Counted from the stretch's first letter, positions 8,979-17,317 are shown. The stretch: 64,000 bases of DNA from a virus (IMGVR_UViG_3300049846_002100:24942-88941), one strand, 5' to 3'. Program-made: numbers and translations. Notes: generated from the letters alone by a model not told the origin.

Positions 8979-9675
8979 GGCTTTCCCTCACGACGTTGAG
9001 CGGAGCATCACGAAGAGCGCGGTTGTTCTTCCACGAGTTACAAGAGCGGCATGCAGGAACGATGTTGTCGGCCGTGTGCTCCCCGCCCCGCGAGATAGGT
9101 TGCACATGATCCATCGTCAGCTTGCGAACCTGAAGGCAGTAGGCGCACCGATGACCAAACACTTCGATGATTGAAAGCCACTCCTCGAACTTGAAGTCAG
9201 AGGCCGTGTAGCGTGCACGGCGCTCAGAGTAGAGCTTCCGAAGCGTATCTTGATTCTCCACGTACCAGCGCTTGTAGTACGCGCGCATCTTCTCAGGGTG
9301 CGCTTGCATCCAAGCTTTGGTCCATGCGCGAGCCTTCGCTTTGTTGCCCTGACTCTTGTCCAACCATCGCTGAACGTACTCTGCACTCTTATGAGGATTC
9401 GCAGAACGCCACCTACGGCACGATGCGCTGTGCTTGTCCTTGTTGTTGTGGTAGTACGCTTTCGATCGCTCCCGTTGAGCCGGAAGCTCTTTCGCCCTCT
9501 GTAGAGCCAGCTTCTCCGGGTTTGCGTCACGCCAGCGTGCAACGCGATCGACGGCCGCCTTCCGCTTACAGGCGTCACAGGACTTGCGGCGAGGGCTCGA
9601 CCCGACGGGCAGACCGCTACCGCAGGACGAACACGTCCTCGGGAGAATGGTTGCGGTGTCGAGCCCGGAGAGCAT
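8818..9675 (-). CDS. HNH homing endonuclease overlapping the tail tube gene
   Basis: 285 aa. N-terminal zinc ribbon CSSCGSGLP/CDACKRK, then repeats of WRDANPEK, WRSANPHK and WMQAHPEK type, then the HNH core CAYCLQVRKLTMDHVQPIS with the second Cys pair in VPACRSCN. The enzyme would make a DNA cut to spread its own gene. The natural domain ends near residue 228, but the frame runs a further 161 nt into the tail tube gene (out of frame with it), as if insertion removed the original stop. The tail tube itself looks intact. Confidence 0.85.
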   Translation of the reverse strand: MLSGLDTATILPRTCSSCGSGLPVGSSPRRKSCDACKRKAAVDRVARWRDANPEKLALQRAKELPAQRERSKAYYHNNKDKHSASCRRWRSANPHKSAEYVQRWLDKSQGNKAKARAWTKAWMQAHPEKMRAYYKRWYVENQDTLRKLYSERRARYTASDFKFEEWLSIIEVFGHRCAYCLQVRKLTMDHVQPISRGGEHTADNIVPACRSCNSWKNNRALRDAPLNVVRESHACHQQHIHLPNGHRPQYTCGGVAEEQIVWLCRGFGCHPADRSDLGVLARREP

Positions 9676-9684
9676 GGTCAGTCC

Positions 9685-10503
9685 TCAGACGTTGGTGGGG
9701 AAGAGCGAGTGGATAGTGTCGGCTTGACGGGCAAGTTCGACGAGGTCGTTCCTCACCCACGGCGCCGCCAGGTCGACGTTGGCGACGATTTCTGAGACCT
9801 TCGATGCGATCTTGTGTAGGTCGGTCTTGGCCTTTGCGGCGTTGAAACGCTTGCCCGCAGCAACCAGCCGGTCGATCTTCTCGTTCGTACCGTCCACGGT
9901 CGCGAGGATTGACTCCACCACATCGGCATTGGCCTTGAGGGACTCGTACGAGGCGGTCTTCTGACCTTGCTCCTCTTGGGCCTTGGCCTGCTCCTGCTCC
10001 TTCGGAGCCTGTTCGGCTTGCTGCGCAGGCTCATCCTGAGCTTGTTCGGCGGCCACAACGACGTAGTCGGGGTCCTTCAGTGCCGCAACGAGGCTCTTCA
10101 AAGCGGCAAACGAGCCTTGAGATGCTACCTTGGTGCCCATCGCTGTGAGTTGCTTCTCAACAGCGGCGAGCTTCTGCTCGAAGTTCTGCGTCTCGACACT
10201 AGCCATGGCTCTTCCTTCCGTCCTCAAAGGCGTCCGATTTTCGGAGGGGATAAGAGGACTAGCGAGCACCTGCCGGCGTGGCGAAAGTACCTCACTAATC
10301 CGTGCCGGATCGGCACGGAAGCTCCCCTTCCCGAGCTTCAAATAGGCATCTATCGCGCGACGAGCTTCACTCGTGCTCGACGCCAGCGACGCAACGAATT
10401 GGGCCACGGAGACGGTGCCGAGGGTGTAGCGCCACCCGCCGGGGACGTCGACAAAGTCCCGAAGGCCGTCTGTTCCGATCGTGACCAGCACCTTGGTCGC
10501 CAT
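9685..10503 (-). CDS. unknown structural-region protein, Ala/Gln/Glu-rich
   Basis: 272 aa. The N-terminal 90 residues form a small domain (DGLRDFVDVPGGWRYTLGTVS) containing SLASSTSEARRAIDAYLKLGKG. The rest is helical with an EQAQDEPAQQAEQAPKEQ linker and a C-terminal helical bundle. An in-frame ATG at residue 100 (MASVETQNFEQ) is a possible internal start for a shorter product. Lies just upstream of the HNH and tail tube genes; function unknown, possibly a head-tail or virion component by position. Confidence 0.55.
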   Translation of the reverse strand: MATKVLVTIGTDGLRDFVDVPGGWRYTLGTVSVAQFVASLASSTSEARRAIDAYLKLGKGSFRADPARISEVLSPRRQVLASPLIPSENRTPLRTEGRAMASVETQNFEQKLAAVEKQLTAMGTKVASQGSFAALKSLVAALKDPDYVVVAAEQAQDEPAQQAEQAPKEQEQAKAQEEQGQKTASYESLKANADVVESILATVDGTNEKIDRLVAAGKRFNAAKAKTDLHKIASKVSEIVANVDLAAPWVRNDLVELARQADTIHSLFPTNV

Positions 10504-10536
10504 GTGTAAACACGGCGGCCATGAGTGGATTAGGGG

Positions 10537-11388
10537 CTACACTCGGACGAGGAGAGTCACGAGATGCGATGGTAGGATGAGCGTCCCCGTCTCGGGTGAG
10601 CGCAACCACAAACCGTCCGTCGACCATTCCGGTAGTTCGCCCATCGCACGCTCCATGTCGTTCAGGATTCGTGCGGCGCTGACGAGGTCGAAGTCGACGT
10701 GCCCGCTCTTCTTGGACGCCAGCACATGTCGGCGGCTGTCCTTATCGGGGGAGAAGACGGTCCCACGGAGGTATCCGGCGCGATAGAGGTCCACCCAAGC
10801 GTCAAACAAAGGGCCTTCACTTTGCGCCACGACGAAGCCGTTCGTGCCCACTTCGATGATCTTCGGTGCCGGGGTACCTCGACCCAGGTGAGGGAGGTTT
10901 CCGGTCAATACGTAGCTGTGGATCCAATCCATGGCCGTTTTGAGTCGTTCACCAGCCTCGCGTTTGCTGAGGCCCGATGGAAAGTGTGTCCGTAGACGGC
11001 GCAGGAAGCGATCTAGGTTCGGATCCAAGTGCCCTAGAAAGGCGTCGCCAAGGCGGTGCACCATGTCGACGGACGCGTATAGCCCGGGAGCACTCGGGTG
11101 AGTGGCAATGTCCCTGTGCAGGAATAACGCCAGCGCGAAGAGAGTGTCGAAGTCTTGGATCCGTCGTGTGCCGAACGCGATGGGCATCGGACGGCCGGAA
11201 CAGAGATCCTCAAAGAAGCGCATGAGAGCGCCAGGGGATTCACGTTGGAAGCCTTCCCCATGGTGCTCGTACACGTGAAGCGCGCGGTCACGTGTTTGCT
11301 CGACGGAAGCTCCCGTTTCGTACGTGATTGTGTCAGGTACGATCGTGGGGAGGTCTGGTTCGATGCGAATGCTGAAAGTGATTTCCAT
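10537..11388 (-). CDS. unknown protein, 283 aa
   Basis: Start taken at the ATG giving MEITFSIRIEP; the frame is open 5 codons further upstream. Contains a helical region with FGTRRIQDFDTLFALALFLHRDIATHP and a conserved-looking DPNLDRFLRRLRTHFP. No family recognised. It follows the HU gene in the leftward operon, separated by a strong hairpin at 11397-11423. The C-terminus GTLILPSHLVTLLVRV is compact, suggesting a folded globular protein rather than a linker. Confidence 0.6.
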   Translation of the reverse strand: MEITFSIRIEPDLPTIVPDTITYETGASVEQTRDRALHVYEHHGEGFQRESPGALMRFFEDLCSGRPMPIAFGTRRIQDFDTLFALALFLHRDIATHPSAPGLYASVDMVHRLGDAFLGHLDPNLDRFLRRLRTHFPSGLSKREAGERLKTAMDWIHSYVLTGNLPHLGRGTPAPKIIEVGTNGFVVAQSEGPLFDAWVDLYRAGYLRGTVFSPDKDSRRHVLASKKSGHVDFDLVSAARILNDMERAMGELPEWSTDGLWLRSPETGTLILPSHLVTLLVRV

Positions 11389-11396
11389 TCGAGGTG

Positions 11397-11423
11397 GCCC
11401 CACCCGAGAGTCTCGGGTGGGGC
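11397..11423 (-). terminator. 12-bp GC-rich hairpin after HU gene
   Basis: Perfect inverted repeat GCCCCACCCGAG / CTCGGGTGGGGC with a 3-nt AGT loop, 8 nt after the HU stop codon. There is no T-run on the minus strand, and the next gene starts 9 nt later, so it may be a processing or attenuation hairpin rather than a full terminator. It should cap highly expressed HU mRNA. Confidence 0.55.
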
Positions 11424-11430
11424 TCCGGAA

Positions 11431-11736
11431 TCACTGCACTGCGTCCTTGAGGGCCTTGATGGCAGATGCCTTGATCTTGTTCGACGCGGGCTTTGCAGCG
11501 ATCGTGATCGGCTGCTTCGTGAACGGGTTGATTCCGTCGCGCGCCGGTCGGGCCGGCTTCTTCACCGTTCGCAGCTTGACGATCCCGGGGATCGTGAAAG
11601 TCGCCGCGTCGCTGACGAGCTGCTTGCGCGCCATCTCGGCAAGGTCGTCGAGGACCCCCTTCACTTGGTTCTTTGGAATCCCCTGCTTGTCGGCGATCTC
11701 GGCGATCAACTGGCTCTTCGTCAACGGCTTGCTCAT
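11431..11736 (-). CDS. HU/IHF-family DNA-binding protein
   Basis: 101 aa from the ATG preceded by GGGATGG. Pattern of the HU fold: MSKPLTKSQLIAEIADKQGI at the start, then VKGVLDDLAEMARKQL, FTIPGIVKLRTVKKPARPAR (beta arm) with the family-typical RDGINPFTKQPITI, and a basic C-terminus ASNKIKASAIKALKDAV. The DNA-contacting GiNPfTg-type motif is well kept. It would bend and compact DNA during replication or packaging. The 5' leader has a bulged hairpin at 11762-11786 and a GGTGTATT motif at 11795-11802. Confidence 0.93.
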   Translation of the reverse strand: MSKPLTKSQLIAEIADKQGIPKNQVKGVLDDLAEMARKQLVSDAATFTIPGIVKLRTVKKPARPARDGINPFTKQPITIAAKPASNKIKASAIKALKDAVQ

Positions 11737-11761
11737 TTGCGTTTCCATCCCTTTTGCATGG

Positions 11762-11802
11762 GGCTCCACGCATCATGGCGTGAGCCTACGGGGAAATACA
11801 CC
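11762..11802 (-). promoter_or_regulatory. HU leader: GGTGTATT motif and hairpin
   Basis: Read on the minus strand: GGTGTATT (11802-11795), then a hairpin GGCT/AGCC plus CACGC/GCGTG with an ATCATG loop, then the HU ribosome-binding site. The motif is a variant of the GGTGTAGA element found before many genes here; its longer distance (58 nt) would leave a structured leader. Confidence 0.4.
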
Positions 11803-11850
11803 GCGCGCTCGTTGAGCCCATAAAACCACGGAAATGGCCGTCGAAAGGTT

Positions 11851-11858
11851 GGTGTAGG
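11851..11858 (+). promoter_or_regulatory. GGTGTAGG start-proximal motif, HD gene
   Basis: GGTGTAGG ends 8 nt before the ATG at 11867. Member of the recurrent GGTGTAGA family. Here the motif also supplies an AGGAG that could act as ribosome-binding site. Confidence 0.5.
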
Positions 11859-11866
11859 AGTACCTT

Positions 11867-12496
11867 ATGCCGTCCACCTCGCCCGCTGATTTGACCACCG
11901 ACGCGTTTCTCCGAGGAGCCTGGCGCTACGACGAGGCGTTGTATGCGCAACTTCGACAGAGACTCGATGAGCCCCACCGTGCTTACCACAACGCGACGCA
12001 CATCAGCGCGTGTCTCTTGATCTCACGCATGTACACCCCAGAGAGTGTCGACCGAGAACCTCTTGAGTTGGCGATCTGGTACCACGATGCAGTCTACGAC
12101 ACCAAAGCTATGGACAATGAAGAGCGAAGCGCCGCTCTGTTCAAGGAACACTCTGAACACATGGGCCTAACCTCCGAAGTGGTTCAGCTCGTTCATGCAT
12201 GCATCCTTGCGACGAAGCACGGGGACCCTAGCAGTCATACCCATCCGGTTATCGACGCCATGCTCGACGTGGACCTGTCGATCTTGGGTGCCGAACCCAC
12301 GGTGTTCGACACCTATGATGCGGCGATCCGCCGCGAGTATTGGTGGGTGGTGGAGGACTTATACCGTTTCAATCGTAAGCGCATCCTGGAGAGCTTCCTG
12401 GCCAAGCAGCGGCTTTACCGCACCGACTCGTTTCACGAGCAGTTCGATGGACAAGCACGCCTCAACCTGAAGAGGGCAATCGATCGGCTGGTGTAG
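11867..12496 (+). CDS. HD-domain metal-dependent phosphohydrolase
   Basis: 209 aa. Metal-binding pattern of the small HD superfamily: YHNATH at 40-45, WYHDAVYD at 71-78, a later ILATKHGD, and DVDLSILG, in the order seen in the widespread predicted HD phosphohydrolases of about 200 aa. These act on nucleotides or nucleotide-derived substrates, but the substrate of this subfamily is not settled. First gene of a plus-strand run, divergent from HU. Its terminal codons GTG TAG form part of the GGTGTAGA motif of the next gene. Confidence 0.85.
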   Translation: MPSTSPADLTTDAFLRGAWRYDEALYAQLRQRLDEPHRAYHNATHISACLLISRMYTPESVDREPLELAIWYHDAVYDTKAMDNEERSAALFKEHSEHMGLTSEVVQLVHACILATKHGDPSSHTHPVIDAMLDVDLSILGAEPTVFDTYDAAIRREYWWVVEDLYRFNRKRILESFLAKQRLYRTDSFHEQFDGQARLNLKRAIDRLV

Positions 12497-12497
12497 A
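12490..12497 (+). promoter_or_regulatory. GGTGTAGA start-proximal motif
   Basis: Exact GGTGTAGA, ending 8 nt before ATG 12506, overlapping the stop codon of the HD gene. No Shine-Dalgarno sequence lies between motif and start (ACCACCCC). Confidence 0.55.
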
Positions 12498-12505
12498 ACC
12501 ACCCC

Positions 12506-13285
12506 ATGGATCTCCACGCGATCGCTCGACTCGTCCTTCAGGAACACCCCGAACTCGTCCGGCTGCACGGCGCAGGAAAGACTGTTCTCGGCCGCATGGT
12601 CGGCCTGATGGTGGAGAAGGCGCCACGAGGGACAGCCGTGGACGAGATCAAGCTCGTGGCAATTGAAGCCCTTCTCACGCACGGGCAGAACCGCCTCGTG
12701 CTCCCGGCTGAAGCACCTCTGGTCCGGAACACAGAAGCGCCAAAGACCGAGCTGACGGTTCTCTCGATGGATCAACCATCGAAGCGAATGAACGCCGGAT
12801 GGAAGCTCTTTGAGCAACTTCCATCCGACGCAGAAGGGCCCGAAGGCAAGCTCAACCTATCTCGATGGGGTGAGACGGACCTCGCGGACAGGTATTGGAC
12901 GCACCACGCACGGCCGTACGTTCAAGAGGGGGAAACGGACGAGGAGAAGAGATGCGGGTGGATGACCATCCCCGTGTTGGAATTCTTGAAGGGGCGTCCG
13001 TGGAACAACGCCGCTCTGAACCTCGTGAGAGCGCTGCGCCCTTCTTGTATTCGAGTCACCACGGGCCCAATCAAGACAGACGCCTGCTCCTGGCGAGTCA
13101 CAGTCACCGTTGACGAGAGGGACAAGCGGACGATCAAGGACATCGAGCAAGAAGTCGAAGTGGGGATCGTGGGATGCCGCTTCGGAGCTGACGTGGCCGA
13201 CTACATCGAAGGGCGGACGCCTCCTAGCAAAGTAGGTGGGATCGTCAACCCTCGTGGATTGAAGAAACTCGCCACAAGCACCTGA
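12506..13285 (+). CDS. unknown protein with weak GatB/YqeY-like N-terminus
   Basis: 259 aa. Residues 12-55 (HPELVRLHGAGKTVLGRMVG) loosely resemble the helical tail domain shared by GatB and YqeY proteins, in which a Lys-containing AGK..LG..VG pattern is conserved; this is a weak resemblance. The middle and C-terminal parts (PWNNAALNLVRALRPSCIRV, VTVTVDERDKRTIKDIEQEV) look like a separate alpha/beta domain with no match I recognise. Lies between the HD hydrolase and the NUDIX fusion, each with its own GGTGTA motif. Confidence 0.65.
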   Translation: MDLHAIARLVLQEHPELVRLHGAGKTVLGRMVGLMVEKAPRGTAVDEIKLVAIEALLTHGQNRLVLPAEAPLVRNTEAPKTELTVLSMDQPSKRMNAGWKLFEQLPSDAEGPEGKLNLSRWGETDLADRYWTHHARPYVQEGETDEEKRCGWMTIPVLEFLKGRPWNNAALNLVRALRPSCIRVTTGPIKTDACSWRVTVTVDERDKRTIKDIEQEVEVGIVGCRFGADVADYIEGRTPPSKVGGIVNPRGLKKLATST

Positions 13286-13290
13286 AGATC

Positions 13291-13298
13291 GGTGTACG
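13291..13298 (+). promoter_or_regulatory. GGTGTACG start-proximal motif
   Basis: Variant GGTGTACG ends 8 nt before ATG 13307 of the NUDIX fusion gene. The spacing supports MQVVYAR as the true N-terminus rather than the TTG/GTG-type codon upstream at 13292. Confidence 0.45.
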
Positions 13299-13306
13299 GA
13301 AGGGCT

Positions 13307-14467
13307 ATGCAAGTCGTCTACGCCCGCGAGCCCTTCCCGGGCCAAGTAACCAAGTCGATCTTCCTGGCGGGCCCCACGCCCCGAGCGGTGGGTGTGCAAA
13401 GCTGGCGACCAGAGGCGCTCGCGACCCTGAAAGCTCTTGGGTACGACGGGCACGTGTTCGTCCCGGAGGATCGTGGAGGGAGGGTGAAGTTCGACTATGA
13501 CGACCAAGTCGACTGGGAGGAAGATGGGCTTCAACGGGCGGACTGCATCGTCTTCTGGGTGCCGCGCGAGATGCAGACTATGCCGGCCCTCACCACAAAC
13601 GATGAGTGGGGTGCATGGAAAGCCAGTGGTAAGGTGGTCTTTGGTGCCCCTCCCGAAGCCTACAAGGTCAAGTACCAGAGGCACTACGCGAGCAAACTCG
13701 GAGTCCCACAGAGCGAGACCCTAGAAGGTACCCTGAAGGCTGCGATCGAGAAGGTGGGCAACGGGGCGGCCCGTGAAGGCGGAGCCTGTCAGGTTCCGCT
13801 TCACGTATGGGCTCGACCGGACTTTCAGAATTGGCTCCAGACGCAGCAAAGCGCAGGCAACCGTCTTGATGGGGCCCGCGTGGAATGGTCCTTCTTCGTC
13901 GGACCCCGACGACAGAAATGCTTCTTCCTCGCCCTACATGTCAATGTTCACGTCACGTCGGAACAAAGGAACAAGACGAACGAGATCGTTCTGTTTCGCC
14001 CCCACGTATCTTCTGTTCTTCTCTACCACCGCCGAGGACCGAAGCTCGAAGACACGGAGATCGTCTTCGTCCGGGAGTTCAGATCACCGGCCAATACTTG
14101 GTCGGGTATGGTGCATGAACTTCCGGGAGGGTCCTCGCCGGACTCGACCAAGGATGCTCGGGCCACGGCAGCGGAGGAGCTTGAAGAGGAGACCGGTTTT
14201 CACCTCGATCCTGCCCGACTCGTGCAACACCACACTCGTCAGGTAGCCGCGACACTGTCCTCGTACAAGTCCACTCTCTTCGTGGCCGAGCTGTCCACCG
14301 ACGAGATGCTTCAGATGAAGGCTCGTTCCGGGCAAGCCTTCGGGCTGCAAAGCGACTCCGAACGAACGTACGTCGAGGTCTCTACACTCGGCTCCGTCCT
14401 CACGGCCAACCTCGTCGATTGGGCCACGCTTGGCCTCATATTTCAGGCTCTCGGTCCCACCGGATGA
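13307..14467 (+). CDS. nucleoside 2-deoxyribosyltransferase-like / NUDIX hydrolase fusion
   Basis: 386 aa. Residues 1-150 match the small nucleoside deoxyribosyltransferase-type fold: KSIFLAGPTPR at 16-26, VFVPEDRG, and LQRADCIVFWVPREM, where the acidic and Asp residues of this fold lie. Residues 200-386 are a NUDIX hydrolase: ELPGGSSPDSTKDARATAAE followed by ELEEETGF (about 271-298) is the NUDIX box. The pair could handle damaged or modified nucleosides, NAD-derived nucleotides or signalling nucleotides; the substrate is not visible. Such two-domain proteins exist in bacteria. Flanked by nucleotide genes (HD hydrolase, dNMP kinase), which supports a nucleotide role. Confidence 0.82.
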   Translation: MQVVYAREPFPGQVTKSIFLAGPTPRAVGVQSWRPEALATLKALGYDGHVFVPEDRGGRVKFDYDDQVDWEEDGLQRADCIVFWVPREMQTMPALTTNDEWGAWKASGKVVFGAPPEAYKVKYQRHYASKLGVPQSETLEGTLKAAIEKVGNGAAREGGACQVPLHVWARPDFQNWLQTQQSAGNRLDGARVEWSFFVGPRRQKCFFLALHVNVHVTSEQRNKTNEIVLFRPHVSSVLLYHRRGPKLEDTEIVFVREFRSPANTWSGMVHELPGGSSPDSTKDARATAAEELEEETGFHLDPARLVQHHTRQVAATLSSYKSTLFVAELSTDEMLQMKARSGQAFGLQSDSERTYVEVSTLGSVLTANLVDWATLGLIFQALGPTG

Positions 14468-14521
14468 GTAGGTGGGTATAACTGGCACATCTGGATGCGG
14501 TAATACGTCACGCAAGGTCTT

Positions 14522-14734
14522 TCGAGATCACCGAAAATTATTGGGATTTCAGCGGGGCCGCGAAGGTCAGGGGAGGATCACCCCAATGCCAAGCTTTCAG
14601 CGGATGATGTTCGTACCATTAGAAGAGTGTACGGACAACCGGGGGTGACCTGCAAGAGCCTTGGGAAACAGTTCAGAGTCGATCCTAGTGTGGTACACGC
14701 GATTGTGACCAGGAAGATGTGGAGGTTTGCGTGA
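14522..14734 (+). pseudogene. relic of an HNH homing endonuclease (C-terminal HTH part)
   Basis: An open stretch without a start codon, too short to be listed by simple ORF callers. It reads GEDHPNAKLSADDVRTIRRV, then LGKQFRVDPSVVHAIVTRKM and WRFA before a TGA. This is the standard C-terminal helix-turn-helix tail of phage HNH homing endonucleases (NAKL..DDVR.IR; V...V..IV.RK.W). A TAA sits 10 codons upstream of the first such residue, and no HNH core is present. Its stop overlaps the GTG start of the dNMP kinase (GTGA). Decay product or domesticated DNA-binding tail; decay is the simpler reading. Confidence 0.75.
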
Positions 14735-15498
14735 AACTATTGGGAATTTCGGGCTTAGCGGCTGCGGGAAAAGACACAACGTCTGACATCTTGGTCAGAG
14801 ACCACGGGTGGGTGCGCGTCGCCCTGGCAGACCCTTTGAAACGAATTGCGAAGGACGTATACGACTTCACCGACGAGCAACTGTGGGGTCCCTCTTCGGC
14901 GCGCAACGCTCCGGATCGCCGATACCCGAAGACCGAGCGGGCAAAAGCTTTCGCAAAGGAGACCACGGCCCTTCTGGACTCCGTTTGGAGGGAGGTGCTC
15001 ATGAAGGAGTTTGGTGAGGAAGCGGCGAAGCACTTTCTCACCCCTCGGGAGTTCCTTCAGAAGCTCGGCACGGAGTGCGGCCGCGAGTGCTACGACAACA
15101 CCTGGATCGACAAGACCATTCGCACGGCCGACGCTCTCCTCGGAGAGGCCGGGCCCGATCTACGATACACGGCTCAACGTGGGTTGTATGAGCTTGGGCG
15201 GGCCCTCTCCTTCTCCGAAGAGGAGCAACGGGAAGCCGCAAGGGTGAAGGGTGTTGCAGTCCCGGATGTCCGGTTCAAGAACGAGATGGCCGCGATCCGC
15301 GATGCGGGGGGTCTGCTCATTCGTGTGAAGCGTACTGCCGCAACCAACACCGCATGGTTCTCGGTACATGCGAGTGAGAGAGAGCAGCTCGATGTACCGG
15401 ACAGCTACTTCGACTATGTCGCACAAAACGACGGACCCCTTGAGGATCTGCCTCAAAGGGTCGCCGAGATGATGACTGTGCTTCGTTCTCGTCTGTAA
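14731..15498 (+). CDS. deoxynucleoside monophosphate kinase
   Basis: 255 aa. Start set at GTG 14731 because GGAGG lies 5 nt upstream; a GTG at 14719 has no such site. P-loop GLAAAGKDTT at 8-17 right after the first beta strand, then ADPLKRIA, the long helix LQKLGTECGRECYDNTWIDK and DVRFKNEMAAIRDAGG, all typical of the phage dNMP kinase family (T4 gp1-like). It phosphorylates dNMPs for dNTP synthesis. It lies next to other nucleotide genes. The relic of an HNH gene overlaps its start by 4 nt. Convergent with the kinase at 15500. Confidence 0.88.
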   Translation: MKLLGISGLAAAGKDTTSDILVRDHGWVRVALADPLKRIAKDVYDFTDEQLWGPSSARNAPDRRYPKTERAKAFAKETTALLDSVWREVLMKEFGEEAAKHFLTPREFLQKLGTECGRECYDNTWIDKTIRTADALLGEAGPDLRYTAQRGLYELGRALSFSEEEQREAARVKGVAVPDVRFKNEMAAIRDAGGLLIRVKRTAATNTAWFSVHASEREQLDVPDSYFDYVAQNDGPLEDLPQRVAEMMTVLRSRL

Positions 15499-15499
15499 T

Positions 15500-17317
15500 T
15501 CAGGGGAACACGAACTCACAGGTGATGATCATGTCATCACCCTTGGTGGACGACCGAACCGAGGGCTTCACGCCCTTCGGGAGGTTGTTCCCCATGCTCT
15601 TCACGGCTTCGTCGAGCACCTTGGTGACCGCGGGCTTGGCCTTGCGAAAGGCAGTAACGTCACCCTCGCCGCCCTTCACGACGACAAAGACGACCGGACC
15701 CTCACCAGGGCGGGCCTCGATGTCGTAGCCATCGACCTTGACGGTCTTCATGAGCTTGGCCGCGACCTCTTTCATCCACCCTTTGATGAACCCGGGCGAC
15801 TCTTCCTTGTCCTTCGTTGCATCGACGGCCATGCTCGCCTCCAGATATCGTAGATAGACGATAGCCCCGGTCTTGGACCGGGACCACTGCTCGTAGAACT
15901 TCTTCTGGTGCTCCCAGGGGAGGTTCCGAATCTTGCGTTGACGGGGGTTCGACGGCGTAACGGCCTTCGATCCATCGAAGTTGGGGTTCGGCACTTCGCG
16001 GTCGCCGACCTCCTCAAGGAACTTCATCCGCGTCGAGCCGCGTCCGTCGTCCTCCTTCGGCTTGCGCTTAGGTTTGGCCTCGCCATCCGCCTTGCCCTTC
16101 TCGTGCTTCGGTTCGTGCTTCTTCTCCGAAGCGTCGGGGTCCGGGCCGGCACGTTTGGCGGCCTCCTCGTTCATCGCCTCGACGGCATCAGCGATGTCTT
16201 TTGCGGACTTCTCGGGAAGACCCTTCAAGCTACGCCCGTAGCTGGTCTCCTTCTGAAGCTCGTAAGGTGTACCGTAGAGGGCCTTGTTGATCTCCTTGGC
16301 CGCCGCTTCGCGGTCACCGGCATCCATGTCCTTCAGGCGCTCCATGAGATCGCGCGCCTTCTGACGGATGGCTTTCGCCTTCGCAGGGTCAGGGTCCGGT
16401 GGGCCCTTGCGGTAGTGGATAAAGTTGTCGGGGTCTGCCGACTGAATCGCCTTGAGTGCGTCCTTGTTCCGTTCGTACCAGTTGTCGATGTCCGCCTGGT
16501 CAACCATGCGCTTCTTGTTCACGCGGTTGCGGGCAAGGTTCGATAGCTCCGTATCCGCTTTCTCCGGGTGGAGGAAGATGACGGATACTTCGTATCCGTT
16601 GGCCTTCGCGTGCTCGATCTGGCCCTTGAAGTCCTGTGCGTCAATGTCCTCGCCAGCCGAGTCGACGATCATGAATCCGGAGGTATCGTCGCGCTCTGTG
16701 GTGTTGCCGACGTTATCGTCAAAGCGGTGGCGAGCCTGGTCCTTGAATCGCTCCTTCGGCTTCCCCGTCTCAGGGTTCGACTCCTTCCAGTCGTCGTGCC
16801 AGCCACGCATCGACACGTAAAAGTCCGTGTTGGCCTTGCTGTGGAAGTCACGAGGGTTGTCGGGGAACTCCTCGAACTTGACGAGGGGGCCAAGCTCAAC
16901 TCGCTTGCCATCCTTTGTCTCGTACCACATGTCCTTCATCGCGGATTCGAACGCCTTCTTGCCCTCGTCATGGGCCTTTTTCAGCGTGTCGAAGTGCTTG
17001 CGCGCCTCTTCGAACTGGATCGCGCGAAGGTGGTTGTCGCTCTCGTCGTAGTTCGGCCGATCCGGGATATCCTCGTCAGAGAACAGACCTTTGGTGCTCT
17101 TTGGGAGCTTGTACCCAAAGGTTGTCTCGCGCGTCTCACCCTTCTCCGTCTGGTAGGTCTTCGTACCGCCAGTGCCCTTGTCCTTCTCGGGCTCTCCCAA
17201 GAAGAAGCCCTTGCCGGCCGCAGGCGGGCCGATCATGACGACCATCTTCTTCGATTTCCCGCCTTCGGCTGCGAACAGGAAGCGGCGGGCGATTCGGAGA
17301 GCGAGCGAGCTAGGCAT
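15500..17317 (-). CDS. zeta-toxin-like P-loop kinase with long C-terminal extension
   Basis: 605 aa from ATG 17317 (AGGA upstream); the frame is open further up. Walker A GPPAAGKG at 30-37, then a kinase-type core with VSMRGWHDDWKE, SGFMIVDSAGEDIDAQ (zeta-type DSTG-like strand), NGYEVSVIFLHPEK and ARNRVNKKRM with the arginine-rich lid. This order is seen in zeta-toxin and phage polynucleotide-type kinases. The remainder (about 330-605) is charged and lysine-rich (KKHEPKHEKGKADGEAKPKR) with a final folded domain GPVVFVVVKGGEGDVTAFRK. Substrate unknown: UDP-sugar, nucleic acid or protein are all possible. No antitoxin gene is adjacent. Confidence 0.68.
   Translation of the reverse strand: MPSSLALRIARRFLFAAEGGKSKKMVVMIGPPAAGKGFFLGEPEKDKGTGGTKTYQTEKGETRETTFGYKLPKSTKGLFSDEDIPDRPNYDESDNHLRAIQFEEARKHFDTLKKAHDEGKKAFESAMKDMWYETKDGKRVELGPLVKFEEFPDNPRDFHSKANTDFYVSMRGWHDDWKESNPETGKPKERFKDQARHRFDDNVGNTTERDDTSGFMIVDSAGEDIDAQDFKGQIEHAKANGYEVSVIFLHPEKADTELSNLARNRVNKKRMVDQADIDNWYERNKDALKAIQSADPDNFIHYRKGPPDPDPAKAKAIRQKARDLMERLKDMDAGDREAAAKEINKALYGTPYELQKETSYGRSLKGLPEKSAKDIADAVEAMNEEAAKRAGPDPDASEKKHEPKHEKGKADGEAKPKRKPKEDDGRGSTRMKFLEEVGDREVPNPNFDGSKAVTPSNPRQRKIRNLPWEHQKKFYEQWSRSKTGAIVYLRYLEASMAVDATKDKEESPGFIKGWMKEVAAKLMKTVKVDGYDIEARPGEGPVVFVVVKGGEGDVTAFRKAKPAVTKVLDEAVKSMGNNLPKGVKPSVRSSTKGDDMIITCEFVFP

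Noticed and set aside
14719-14730. Earlier GTG start for the dNMP kinase (MEVC...)
   Set aside because: No ribosome site; GGAGG is spaced correctly for the GTG at 14731.
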